This document shows positions 33,326 to 41,064 of a stretch of 58,550 bases of DNA, piece by piece. The stretch is taken from positions 1-58,550 of the forward strand of contig NZ_RKLT01000020.1 in NCBI RefSeq assembly GCF_019599505.1, in the 5' to 3' direction. The position numbers were made by a program, and so were the translations under genes. The notes beneath the pieces were generated by a model. That model was given only the letters and a program-made list of their open reading frames with translations, made no database searches and was not told the DNA's origin. The DNA comes from Haloarcula nitratireducens. GTDB lineage: Archaea > Halobacteriota > Halobacteria > Halobacteriales > Haloarculaceae. The first letter of the stretch is position 1. Each line of letters starts with the position of its first letter.

Positions 33326-33478
33326 TCAGAACCCTACGTCAATGAGTTGGTACAGAACGATAAGAACGCCGAAGAGGGCCGCTTTCCATCCTCGGTCGAG
33401 TGATTCCCAGTGACGGGCGACCGCGTGTCGAAAACGGTCGATTCGCTCATCCGGTGGTTTAGCGTTCTGCTCGGTCAT
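33326..33478 (-). CDS. 50-residue single-TM protein upstream of the exporter
   Basis: A short gene: ATG at 33476-33478, TGA at 33326-33328, encoding MTEQNAKPPDERIDRFRHAV, ARHWESLDRGWKAALFGVLI and VLYQLIDVGF. A basic/acidic N terminus is followed by one membrane helix (about residues 32-48). It ends two bases before the YeiH-type start, so the two are almost certainly co-transcribed. It may be a small accessory subunit or stabiliser of the exporter, which is inference. No family is known to me. Confidence 0.65.
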   Translation of the reverse strand: MTEQNAKPPDERIDRFRHAVARHWESLDRGWKAALFGVLIVLYQLIDVGF

Positions 33479-33620
33479 ACGTTCACTCGAAAAGCGGAGA
33501 GCAATTATTTATAGCTGATGGTCGGTGCCGGACGCAAATGCGAGAATCGGGTCGATTCGTCGGCACTCATAGCGGTGCCGTGGATCGTTTACCCGAAAGC
33601 GGTCTCTGTCGCTAAGCGGA

Positions 33621-34376
33621 TTAGACGATCGAGAACCCTCCGTCAGCTATGAGTACGTGTCCGTTGACGTAACTCGCCATATCCGAAGCGAGGAACGTCG
33701 CGGTATCAGCGATTTCGTCGGGCTCAGCGAGCCGTCGAAGCGGCGTCGCGTCTTCGAGATACGACTGTCGCTCTTCGCTCATAACGTCGTGCACCATGGC
33801 GGTCAACGTGCCACCGGGCCCGACAGCGTTGACCCGAATGCCTTCGGGACCGTAGTCGATGGCGTTCTGTCGAGTCATCATCGTCACGGCCCCTTTCGAA
33901 GTACAGTACGCCGGCGCTTCTGCTCGTCCAATTTGCCCGCTGATCGATGAGATATTGACGATACTCCCACTCGACTGTTCGAGCATATAATCGAGTGCCG
34001 CTTTCGTTCCGTGATAGACGCCGTCGACATTGATACGCATTAGTTCACGCCAATCCTCCGGCGAAGTTTCGTGGAGCATCGTTTGCCGGAGGATGCCAGC
34101 GTTATTCACCATGACGTCGATCGATCCGTATTCGTCCGCGGTAGTATCGACTAAGTCGACAACATCGTCGAAACGCGTGACATCCGTCTCGACGAAGATC
34201 GCATCACCGCCCGAATCATTGATTAGGTCGTCAGTTCGCGGTCCGCCTCTACGGGGTTCTCTTCGACAGTCACCGATCGCGATGTTAGCACCGTGTTCCG
34301 AGAACGTTCTCGCAATCGCTCGCCCGATACCACTCGCACCGCCCGTCACGACTGCAGTCTTTCCTTCGAGCATCAC
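33621..34376 (-). CDS. SDR-family oxidoreductase, candidate DHPS dehydrogenase
   Basis: 251 residues, classical short-chain dehydrogenase. Cofactor motif TGGASGIG (residues 11-18), NNAG at about 91-94, catalytic Ser in NISSISGQIG and Tyr-x3-Lys as YCTSKGA (about 156-162), and C-terminal SYVNGHVLIADGGFSI. A haloarchaeal-type insertion (CRREPRRGGPRTDDLINDSGG) after the first acidic strand suggests an NAD-linked polyol or hydroxyacid enzyme. Position beside the IclR gene and the sulfonate cluster suggests it interconverts DHPS enantiomers via the ketone, as HpsO and HpsP do in Cupriavidus; that is inference. Starts at either of two tandem ATGs, 34376 or 34373. Confidence 0.8.
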   Translation of the reverse strand: MMLEGKTAVVTGGASGIGRAIARTFSEHGANIAIGDCRREPRRGGPRTDDLINDSGGDAIFVETDVTRFDDVVDLVDTTADEYGSIDVMVNNAGILRQTMLHETSPEDWRELMRINVDGVYHGTKAALDYMLEQSSGSIVNISSISGQIGRAEAPAYCTSKGAVTMMTRQNAIDYGPEGIRVNAVGPGGTLTAMVHDVMSEERQSYLEDATPLRRLAEPDEIADTATFLASDMASYVNGHVLIADGGFSIV

Positions 34377-34421
34377 ACGCCTCTATGCCTGACCCTCACA
34401 CATAATTCTATGCATGAATCG

Positions 34422-34444
34422 GCCGTTCGAATGAGTAGAACGGC
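34422..34444. promoter_or_regulatory. Candidate IclR operator upstream of the SDR gene
   Basis: Perfect 7-bp inverted repeat GCCGTTC (34422-34428) and GAACGGC (34438-34444) around 9 bp. The GTTC-N9-GAAC core and the 9-bp spacing are the same as in the palindrome before the IclR gene (34700-34720). It lies about 46-68 bp upstream of the SDR start, just outside a TATA-like box (complement of about 34401-34410). Confidence 0.6.
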
Positions 34445-34699
34445 GCGAAAACCCTCGGCGAACACGCCAATGAGGTGAGATCTGGAATATCACAGTTCTC
34501 GAAGCGTCCAGCCCAGTATCCCCGTAGTTCGAGTGGAGGTCGCTCGTTCGACTGATTTGAACGAGTATTCTGGGTGTGTGATAACACACCTCATTTACTT
34601 TCCCTCGTAGTGGCTTTGAGTATAATCCGACGGATAGACGGGGTACACAGCGAAGATTGTGATTGGAATGGTGGTTAGCGGCGCTCCACTGATGCCGAA

Positions 34700-34720
34700 T
34701 TGTTCAAGTGGGTTGAACAA
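34700..34720. promoter_or_regulatory. Candidate IclR operator upstream of the iclR gene
   Basis: Perfect 8-bp inverted repeat TTGTTCAA (34700-34707) and TTGAACAA (34713-34720) with 5 bp between them; equivalently GTTC-N9-GAAC. It ends 32 bp before the IclR ATG and directly abuts a TATA-like CATTTATTAC. The shared core and spacing with 34422-34444 make it the likely regulator-binding site, with autoregulation implied. Confidence 0.65.
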
Positions 34721-34752
34721 CATTTATTACGTACTATCATGAAGTACCGCGT

Positions 34753-35538
34753 ATGAGCGAAAAACCAGCTAAGTCAAATCGAACTACGGAAAAACTCCTC
34801 GAGATAATTTCCGCACTTGACGAAGGTGGCCCACAGGGCGTGACCGAACTCGCGACCCATCTCGAGCTCCCGAAGAGTACGGTTCACTATCACCTTCAGG
34901 TGCTTGATGAGACGGGGTACGTCGTTCGAGAGAACCAGCGGTACCGACTTGGACTCCGTTTCCTCGAGATCGGCGAAAACACGCGACGCCGAATCCAGCT
35001 GTACGAAGCGGCCAAGGAAGAGATCAATCAACTTGCTACCACGACTGGCGAACTCGCGATACTCATGGTTGAGGAACAGGGGTTGGGCGTCTACCTCTAC
35101 AAGCAAGGCGGTGAGCAAGCGATGGACGTGGACGCTCCCATCGGTCGACACGCGTATCTCCACGACCGGGCGATTGGCAAGGCTATTTTGGCTCATCTCC
35201 CGGACGAACGCGTCGAGGCGATTATCCAGGAACACGGGCTCACTCAAACGACGGAGGAAACAATTAGCACTCGAGAGGAGCTGTTCGACTCGTTAGAACG
35301 GATTCGGAGCGAAGAGGTGGCATATAATCTAGGCGAAGCAGTCGAGGGATTACATGCTGTTGCGGTCCCGATCCTGACGGAGAGCGGTGACGTGCTCGGC
35401 GGCATCAGCATAGCCGGCCCAGCGAGGCGTTTAGAAGGCGACCGAATCACCGAGGAGATTCCAAAGCATCTCTTCCAAGCGAAGAACGTGATTGAGCTGA
35501 AGCTACAGAAAAACCATCAGAAGCTCTACCGCGGTTAG
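34753..35538 (+). CDS. IclR-family transcriptional regulator
   Basis: 261 residues. The N-terminal winged helix (about residues 10-70: TTEKLLEIISALDEGGPQGV, TELATHLELPKSTVHYHLQV, LDETGYVVRENQRYRLGLRF) is followed by the IclR ligand domain (about 85-250) with VEEQGLGVYLYKQGGEQAMD, GRHAYLHDRAIGKAILAHLP, VAYNLGEAVEGLHAVAVPIL and GGISIAGPARR. All typical family segments are intact. It is divergent from the SDR and faces away from the suyAB-hpsN-TRAP operon. IclR proteins commonly control carboxylate and sulfonate catabolism, so it is the prime candidate regulator of the sulfonate genes. Ligand unknown. Confidence 0.9.
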   Translation: MSEKPAKSNRTTEKLLEIISALDEGGPQGVTELATHLELPKSTVHYHLQVLDETGYVVRENQRYRLGLRFLEIGENTRRRIQLYEAAKEEINQLATTTGELAILMVEEQGLGVYLYKQGGEQAMDVDAPIGRHAYLHDRAIGKAILAHLPDERVEAIIQEHGLTQTTEETISTREELFDSLERIRSEEVAYNLGEAVEGLHAVAVPILTESGDVLGGISIAGPARRLEGDRITEEIPKHLFQAKNVIELKLQKNHQKLYRG

Positions 35539-36031
35539 AGTAACACAGGTACGTTCGTTATTCCTCATGAGACCATCAACACGAGAAGAGAATATTACAG
35601 GACGAGCTGGAGTAGCCAGAAATACCGATACGAAAACGCCTCCCGGTATCTATATCACATATAGATTCGAGACTCTCGATACATAGTAAAAATCGGGATG
35701 AGAAGAACTATAATGCTGAATACAGTAGCACAAAACTAAAATATGAGTATATATGAGAGTATTTGCGCATAAATCGGACGAAATACTAAATATAGGAAGA
35801 AATTTGAGCCTAATTAGAGAGACATGAGAACTATATGCTGGTAGATAATCTTATACAGATAAATACGCGAAGTTAATCAATTTGAATGGTCTCAGTCGCT
35901 ACCCAATTCCGTAGAAATAGTTGTATCTTCACTGAGCATCATAGTTGATCACGATATTGTGGAGAGCTCTCTCGATAAGTTATTTTCATACTGGCTCGTC
36001 TGCGTCTGGAGTGGATAAAGTGAACCTGTAT
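35539..36031. other. AT-rich gene-free islet
   Basis: Nearly 500 bp with no gene. From about 35580 to 36000 the sequence is markedly AT-rich against the GC-rich surroundings, with many ATA/TAT words and no long frame on either strand. It lies between the IclR gene and a truncated mobile-element ORF, so it may be the flank of an integrated element. I see no inverted terminal repeats. Confidence 0.5.
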
Positions 36032-36117
36032 CAGCGGCGGCGGCAGGCCACGTGCCACCGCGTCCATCACCGCTGATTCTGTGCCGATTCCCTTCTCAAT
36101 TGGTGGTCGTCACAGGG
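36032..36117. repeat. Dispersed repeat, copy 4 (partial)
   Basis: The last part of the repeat (from the CAGCGGCGGC...CACGTGCCACCGCG block to the ORF stop) matches 24722-24807. The hairpin portion is missing. As with copy 3, it forms the 3' flank of a copy of the mobile-type ORF. Confidence 0.65.
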
Positions 36118-36550
36118 TTACCCCGAAGACTCCACCACAACGGGCGTGACGTCTCCTGTGGTTGCTTTCCGATCGCCATTCTCCAAGAGATCGAGGCCGA
36201 CGTAGCGTTGCTCGACTAAGCTCTCGGCAGTCTCTATGTCCATCGCTAACAGCTCCGTCTGTGTCTGGTCCCGTTCGACTTGCCGGATCTTCTCGATAAG
36301 GTCGTCACCACCGATCTCGATCAGCTTCTCCCAGACGCGTTTAACCGTCTGTCGGTGCGGCTCTTTCCCGAGTTCCGCGGTCAGAGCAGTCTCGACATCG
36401 TTCTTCGTGAAGAAGATGCCACTCCCGTCAGTCCGTTCGGTCGCGAACCCTGGCCACCGCTTGGTGACGCTAATCGCTCGGTACGTGTTCTGGCGGTTCG
36501 ACCGCTCGACGAACATCGTCTTGACTTCCTGGCGGCAGTTCGCGAAGAAA
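36118..36550 (-). pseudogene. Haloarchaeal mobile-element-type ORF, truncated (copy 2)
   Basis: Closely related to the C-terminal two-thirds of the ORF at 24808-25454, but here in one frame: MFVERSNRQNTYRAISVTKR, ETALTAELGKEPHRQTVKRV, WEKLIEIGGDDLIEKIRQVE, ending in VTPVVVESSG. Homology to copy 1 begins at FFANCRQEVK, at base 36550, just 8 bp after the aldehyde dehydrogenase stop codon. The N-terminal 90 or so residues are gone. The break lies exactly at the edge of the catabolic cluster, so the element probably marks a recombination joint. Confidence 0.6.
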
Positions 36551-36558
36551 GAGCTGAT

Positions 36559-37947
36559 TCATTCGACCCAAACCGTTTTCGGATTGGTGAACTCTCGAAT
36601 ACCGTGATCGGAGAGTTCCGACCCGTATCCCGACTGCTTGATACCGCCAAAAGGGAGTCGTGGATCGGACTGTACAATCTGATTAACGAAGACATTCCCA
36701 GCTTCGATTTTGGAGACGAGATTTTCACCGCGGTCGGTATCGCCGGTCCAGACGCTCGCCCCAAGGCCGTACTGAGAGTCATTCGCGACGCTGACCGCCG
36801 TCTCCTCGTCGGGAACGGAGGTGACAGTTGCGACCGGTCCGAAAAGTTCTTCCTCAGCAGCTGGACACCCGTCTGGAACACCAGTCAATACTGTTGGCGG
36901 ATAGAAGTAACCCGTTCGGGAGAGCGGTTCGCCACCCGTAACGATAGTAGCACCGGCCTCAACGGAGGCCTGGACTTGCTCATCGAGTTGTTCGAGTAGG
37001 TCTGCCCTGGCTAAGGGGCCGATGTCCGTCGCTTCGTCGGCAGGATCGCCGACGGTAAGCGATTTCATCTCCCGCGTGAACGCGCTGAGAAACTCGTCGG
37101 CAATTCCATCGTGGACGACGATTCGTTTAGCGGAGATGCACGACTGTCCAGCGTTCAGTGTGCGGGCCGACGCAGCACGCTCGGCGACCGTCTCGATCGG
37201 CGCATCGTCAAGGACAACGAATGGGTCGCTTCCGCCGAGTTCGAGGACGGTCTTTTTAAGTGCCTCACCACTTTCGGCGGCCACCGCCCGCCCGGCGCGA
37301 GTGCTTCCGGTGAGCGTAACGGCCGCAATCCGGTCGTCTCTGATAACGTTCGCGACTCGGTCATCGGGGATCTGTAGCGACGAAAAGACCCCGTCGGGGT
37401 AGCCGGCCTCGCGGAAAATCGACGTGATCGCCTGCGCACACCCCATCGTATTTGGGGCGTGTTTGAGGACGCCGACGTTTCCTGCAGTAAGGTGAGGAGC
37501 GGCGAACCGGAAGACCTGCCAGAACGGATAGTTCCAGGGCATAATCGCGAGTACCGGGCCTAGAGGCTCATACGTGACGTAGGTCTTCGTCCCGGGTACC
37601 GCGCCGAGACGGTCGTCTTGCAGGTACTCGCCAGCCCGTTCGGCGTAGTACTCACAGACCCACGCGCACTTCTCGACTTCACTACGTGCTTGGTCGATTG
37701 GTTTGCCGACCTCGTCGGTGATGAGTTCGGCATACTCTGCTTTCCCATCGCGAAGAACTGTCGCTACGCCTTCGAGAAGCGACTCACGCTCCGTGATCGG
37801 TCTGTCGCTCCAAGAATCGAACTGTGCAGCCGCGGTTTCCAACGTCGACTCCACGGTCGCCTCGTCGTCAACGGCGTACGAGCGGAGGTCCACCTCGGTC
37901 GCGGGATTCGTCGTCTGGAACGACGTTGGCGGTCGCTCGTCGCTCAT
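36559..37947 (-). CDS. NAD(P)-dependent aldehyde dehydrogenase, succinate-semialdehyde type
   Basis: 462 residues. Family markers: PLGPVLAIMPWNYPFWQVFR, LKHAPNTMGCAQAITSIFRE, LTGSTRAGRAVAAESGEALK, KTVLELGGSDPFVVLDDAPI with the general-base Glu, and LNAGQSCISAKRIVVHDG with the catalytic Cys. The NPATE start and PLGPVLAIMPWNYPFWQ are characteristic of the GabD/Sad group that oxidises succinate semialdehyde. Its ATG overlaps the glutamate dehydrogenase stop (ATGA). With a GABA-type aminotransferase in the same cluster, it should complete a GABA shunt to succinate. Substrate is inferred from family similarity and neighbours. Confidence 0.85.
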   Translation of the reverse strand: MSDERPPTSFQTTNPATEVDLRSYAVDDEATVESTLETAAAQFDSWSDRPITERESLLEGVATVLRDGKAEYAELITDEVGKPIDQARSEVEKCAWVCEYYAERAGEYLQDDRLGAVPGTKTYVTYEPLGPVLAIMPWNYPFWQVFRFAAPHLTAGNVGVLKHAPNTMGCAQAITSIFREAGYPDGVFSSLQIPDDRVANVIRDDRIAAVTLTGSTRAGRAVAAESGEALKKTVLELGGSDPFVVLDDAPIETVAERAASARTLNAGQSCISAKRIVVHDGIADEFLSAFTREMKSLTVGDPADEATDIGPLARADLLEQLDEQVQASVEAGATIVTGGEPLSRTGYFYPPTVLTGVPDGCPAAEEELFGPVATVTSVPDEETAVSVANDSQYGLGASVWTGDTDRGENLVSKIEAGNVFVNQIVQSDPRLPFGGIKQSGYGSELSDHGIREFTNPKTVWVE

Positions 37948-39221
37948 GGCCAGATCCCCAAAGTTTCGTGGCTTTCGGCGATCCGCTCTACTGCAACCGC
38001 GTATGCCGCGTCTCGCCAGTTAATTCCTCTCGTCTCGTGGCTCTCGCGGACTGCGTCCCAGGCCGCTAGCATCCGATTGTCGAGTTCTTCCCGCACCTGC
38101 TCGTGGGTCCACGAGCGTCCGTTCGTGTTTTGGAGCCACTCGAAGTAGCTGGCGGTGACGCCGCCGGCGTTGGCGAGGATGTCTGGGATCACCGGCACAC
38201 CGCGCTCGTCGAGAACGGTGTCGGCCGGTGCCGTCGTCGGTTCGTTCGCCCCCTCGACGACGAGAGACGCCGTCACATCGGGTGCGTTGGCTTCGGTCAG
38301 AACGCCACCGATAGCGGCGGGGACGAGGACATCCACGTCCAGTTCGAGCAATGCAGCATTCGACACGGCTGTCGTGTCGCCGGCGTCTCGGTCTTCTAAC
38401 GGTCCGGACTTTGCGGCGAGCTCGTCGACATCGAGGCCGGACGCGTCGTAGATGCCACCGTCGACGTCGCTCACAGCGACGATGGACGCGCCCCACTTGT
38501 CGAGGAGTTGAGCGGCGTGGCTACCGACGCTCCCGAAGCCTTGGATAGCTACGGTCAGCTCCTCGACCGAATACTCGTAGTACCGCGCGGCCTCGCGAAC
38601 GATGAGCGCCGTGCTGCGACCGGGTGCTTCCTCGCGCCCGGTGAGTCCGCCGACCCGCGGCGGTTTCCCGGTCACGACTCCACGGGTCCCGTCCCCGGTC
38701 TGCATCTTATACACGTCGGTGACCCACGCCATCGTCTGTGCGTCGGTTCCCATGTCTGGTGCGGGGATATCCGTCTGGGGCCCAACGAACGACCGGAGCT
38801 CCTCCGCGAACCGGCGGGTGAGCCGTCGCTTCTCCTCAGTTGAGAGTTCGCGAGGGTTGACGGCGACGCCGCCTTTCGCGCCCCCGAACGGAAGGTCGAG
38901 AAGCGCGCACTTCCAGCTCATCGCCATCGCCAGAGAGACACACTCCCCGGCGGTCACATCCGGGTGATACCGGAGACCACCCTTGTACGGCCCGCGGACA
39001 TTGTCGTGCTGTGCTCTGAACCCTTCGAACACCTCGACCGATCCGTCGTCGAGTCGAACCGGAATCGAGACGTGGTGAACCTGCGAGGGGTATTTCAGTC
39101 GTTCGACGTACTCGTCGCTGACATCAACCAGATTCGAGAGTCGGTCCAGCCGTCGCTGGGCTGTCTCAACTTTCGGGTCCTGTGAGTCCGTCTCTGCTGT
39201 CACGGCGTTCGCTGAAATCAT
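37944..39221 (-). CDS. Glu/Leu/Phe/Val dehydrogenase family (glutamate dehydrogenase)
   Basis: 425 residues, complete. Markers: GFRAQHDNVRGPYKGGLRYH, MSWKCALLDLPFGGAKGGVA with the catalytic Lys, DIPAPDMGTDAQTMAWVTDV, the Rossmann motif AIQGFGSVGSHAAQLLDKWG, and DVLVPAAIGGVLTEANAPDV with a late ANAGGVTASYFEWLQN. This is the archaeal hexameric glutamate dehydrogenase pattern. In this cluster it would recycle glutamate formed by two aminotransferases back to 2-oxoglutarate, releasing ammonia. It overlaps the aldehyde dehydrogenase by 4 bp. An AT-rich leader lies upstream before the Lrp gene. Confidence 0.9.
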   Translation of the reverse strand: MISANAVTAETDSQDPKVETAQRRLDRLSNLVDVSDEYVERLKYPSQVHHVSIPVRLDDGSVEVFEGFRAQHDNVRGPYKGGLRYHPDVTAGECVSLAMAMSWKCALLDLPFGGAKGGVAVNPRELSTEEKRRLTRRFAEELRSFVGPQTDIPAPDMGTDAQTMAWVTDVYKMQTGDGTRGVVTGKPPRVGGLTGREEAPGRSTALIVREAARYYEYSVEELTVAIQGFGSVGSHAAQLLDKWGASIVAVSDVDGGIYDASGLDVDELAAKSGPLEDRDAGDTTAVSNAALLELDVDVLVPAAIGGVLTEANAPDVTASLVVEGANEPTTAPADTVLDERGVPVIPDILANAGGVTASYFEWLQNTNGRSWTHEQVREELDNRMLAAWDAVRESHETRGINWRDAAYAVAVERIAESHETLGIWP

Positions 39222-39342
39222 TACTCTGTACTCGAATATCTCGGCCTATACTTAATAATCTTTTCGAATATACGTCGAATAGTGGGATGAGAATCAGTAT
39301 ATGGGGAAGAGTTAGGATTAAATTCGAGATTGGTTAGCCATC

Positions 39343-39840
39343 TCAGGCTGTCGAATCAGCGGACAACAACGCTATCAGCGTGTCGGGGTCGAAGTCGTTC
39401 AGCGGTCGTGATTCATCCTTGATGGTCTTGATGACGAACTTGGAACTCGTCTGCTCGACACCGTCAATGGACTCGAAATTCTCGATGAGTCGCTCGACCA
39501 TATTGCGACTGGAGAGATGTGAGATAACGACGAAATCAGTATCTCCCATCGTGAAGTAGACCTGGTTGACTCCCTCGACATCGGCGAGTTCCTGTCCCAC
39601 GTCTTCGTGATATTGTTCACTGTACTCCGCGGTCACCTCGCTGATGACAGTGAGGTTCAGACCGACCGCCTCGAGGTCGACGTCGAACAAATCGTTCGTG
39701 ATGATGCCGGTTTCTCTGAGCCTCTCTAATCGGTAGTGGACTGTCGATGTCGGAATATCGGTCTCGTCAGCCAGTTTCTCCGCGCTTCCGGTACCAAATC
39801 GGGCGACCGCCGCGAGGATCTTCACGTCCTTTTCGTCCAT
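39343..39840 (-). CDS. Lrp/AsnC-family transcriptional regulator
   Basis: 165 residues from ATG 39840 (MDEKDVKILAAVARFGTGSA). N-terminal helix-turn-helix (about residues 5-50: EKLADETDIPTSTVHYRLER, LRETGIITNDLFDVDLEAVG) and a C-terminal RAM/ACT-like effector domain (LTVISEVTAEYSEQYHEDVG, ELADVEGVNQVYFTMGDTDF, VVISHLSSRNMVERLIENFE). The family senses amino acids or related metabolites. It stands between the thiolase and glutamate dehydrogenase genes on the same strand and is likely the local regulator of the amine/amino-acid catabolic genes. The upstream start frame (39903) overlaps the thiolase and is not preferred. Confidence 0.85.
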   Translation of the reverse strand: MDEKDVKILAAVARFGTGSAEKLADETDIPTSTVHYRLERLRETGIITNDLFDVDLEAVGLNLTVISEVTAEYSEQYHEDVGQELADVEGVNQVYFTMGDTDFVVISHLSSRNMVERLIENFESIDGVEQTSSKFVIKTIKDESRPLNDFDPDTLIALLSADSTA

Positions 39841-39903
39841 CGTTGAATCACGTCCTACTTGGAAACGGATAGTTGAATACGTTCCGACGCGGGCGCGACG
39901 CAC

Positions 39904-41064
39904 TCAGGGCCGTCGGAACTCGATAGCCATCCCCTGTCCGTAGCCGACGCATTCGGTGGCGAGTCCCAAACTAGCGTCTTGCCGCCGCATCTCGTGAAGG
40001 AGCGTCACCGGCAGTCGCGCGCCGGTCGCGCCCAAGGGGTGGCCTAACGCGATAGCGCCGCCGTTGACATTGAGCCGGTTATCGTTGATACCCAGTTCGC
40101 GCTTGCAGTACAGGCACTGGCTCGCGAAGGCCTCGTTGAGTTCAACCAGTTCATAGTCCGTGGGCGCGTGTCCCTGTCGGTCACACAGCGTTCGTACCGC
40201 CGGGACGGGCCCCGTCCCCATGAGCTCGGGGTCGACACCGCTGACTGCGTGACCGCTGACTTCTCCGAGCACGTCGAGTCCATGTCGGTCTGCGAACGGC
40301 CGGCTGGTGAGCAACAGCGTGGCGGCTCCGTCGCTGATCTGCGATGCGTTGCCGGGCGTCACGGTCCCGTCGTCGCGGAACACGGTCGGCAGTTCGCCGA
40401 GGCGTTCCAGCGTCGTCTCGGGACGGATGCCCTCGTCTTCTGAGACCCGTCCGTTGTCTGTTTCGACGGGAACGATCTCCTCATCGAAAGCTCCCGACTC
40501 AGTCGCCTCGGCGGCCCGGCGGTGGCTCCGAAGCGCGTACTCATCCTGTGCCGCTCGGCTCACGTCGAAGCGCTCGGCTACCGCCTCAGCAGTTTGACCC
40601 ATGTTCAGGGCGTCGAGGTCGTATTGTTCGGCTAACTGGGGGTGAACGCTATCCATGTTTCCGGCAATGGCTATCCGAGACATGTTCTCAACGCCGCCGA
40701 CGAGGAGACAGTCCCGTTGTCCGGCGGCAATCGCGTCGGCACCGCGCGCGACGGCCTCGGCGGAGGAGGCACACCAACGATTGATAGTCGTCCCTGGGAC
40801 CGACTCGCCGAGGTCCGAAAGCAGCGCCACTACGCGAGCGAGGTTGTTACCCTGCTCGCCACGCTGCTGGGCACAGCCCCACAGCAGATCGTCGATCTGC
40901 GAGCCGTCGAGGCCGGTCCGTGAGAGGAGTTCGTCGACTAGTGGTACCGAGAGATCCTCGCTGCGGACGTCGGCGAACACGCCGTCCTCGATGCCGAGGG
41001 GTGTCCGGACGGCCTCGACGACGACGGGCGTCGTTTTAGTGTCAGAGGTATTTTGCACCGTCAT
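39904..41064 (-). CDS. Thiolase (acetyl-CoA C-acyltransferase)
   Basis: 386 residues. N-terminal [20 protein letters not shown], the nucleophilic Cys in [20 protein letters not shown] (about residue 97), VGGVENMS, the His motif [20 protein letters not shown] and the second Cys in [15 protein letters not shown]. All four catalytic segments of degradative thiolases are present. The usual NRxCSSG appears as NRWCASS. In this cluster it should cleave a 3-oxoacyl-CoA to acetyl-CoA plus a shortened acyl-CoA. Its ATG overlaps the GabT-like gene stop by 4 bp, indicating coupling and shared function. Chain-length preference is not readable. Confidence 0.85.
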   Translation of the reverse strand: MTVQNTSDTKTTPVVVEAVRTPLGIEDGVFADVRSEDLSVPLVDELLSRTGLDGSQIDDLLWGCAQQRGEQGNNLARVVALLSDLGESVPGTTINRWCASSAEAVARGADAIAAGQRDCLLVGGVENMSRIAIAGNMDSVHPQLAEQYDLDALNMGQTAEAVAERFDVSRAAQDEYALRSHRRAAEATESGAFDEEIVPVETDNGRVSEDEGIRPETTLERLGELPTVFRDDGTVTPGNASQISDGAATLLLTSRPFADRHGLDVLGEVSGHAVSGVDPELMGTGPVPAVRTLCDRQGHAPTDYELVELNEAFASQCLYCKRELGINDNRLNVNGGAIALGHPLGATGARLPVTLLHEMRRQDASLGLATECVGYGQGMAIEFRRP

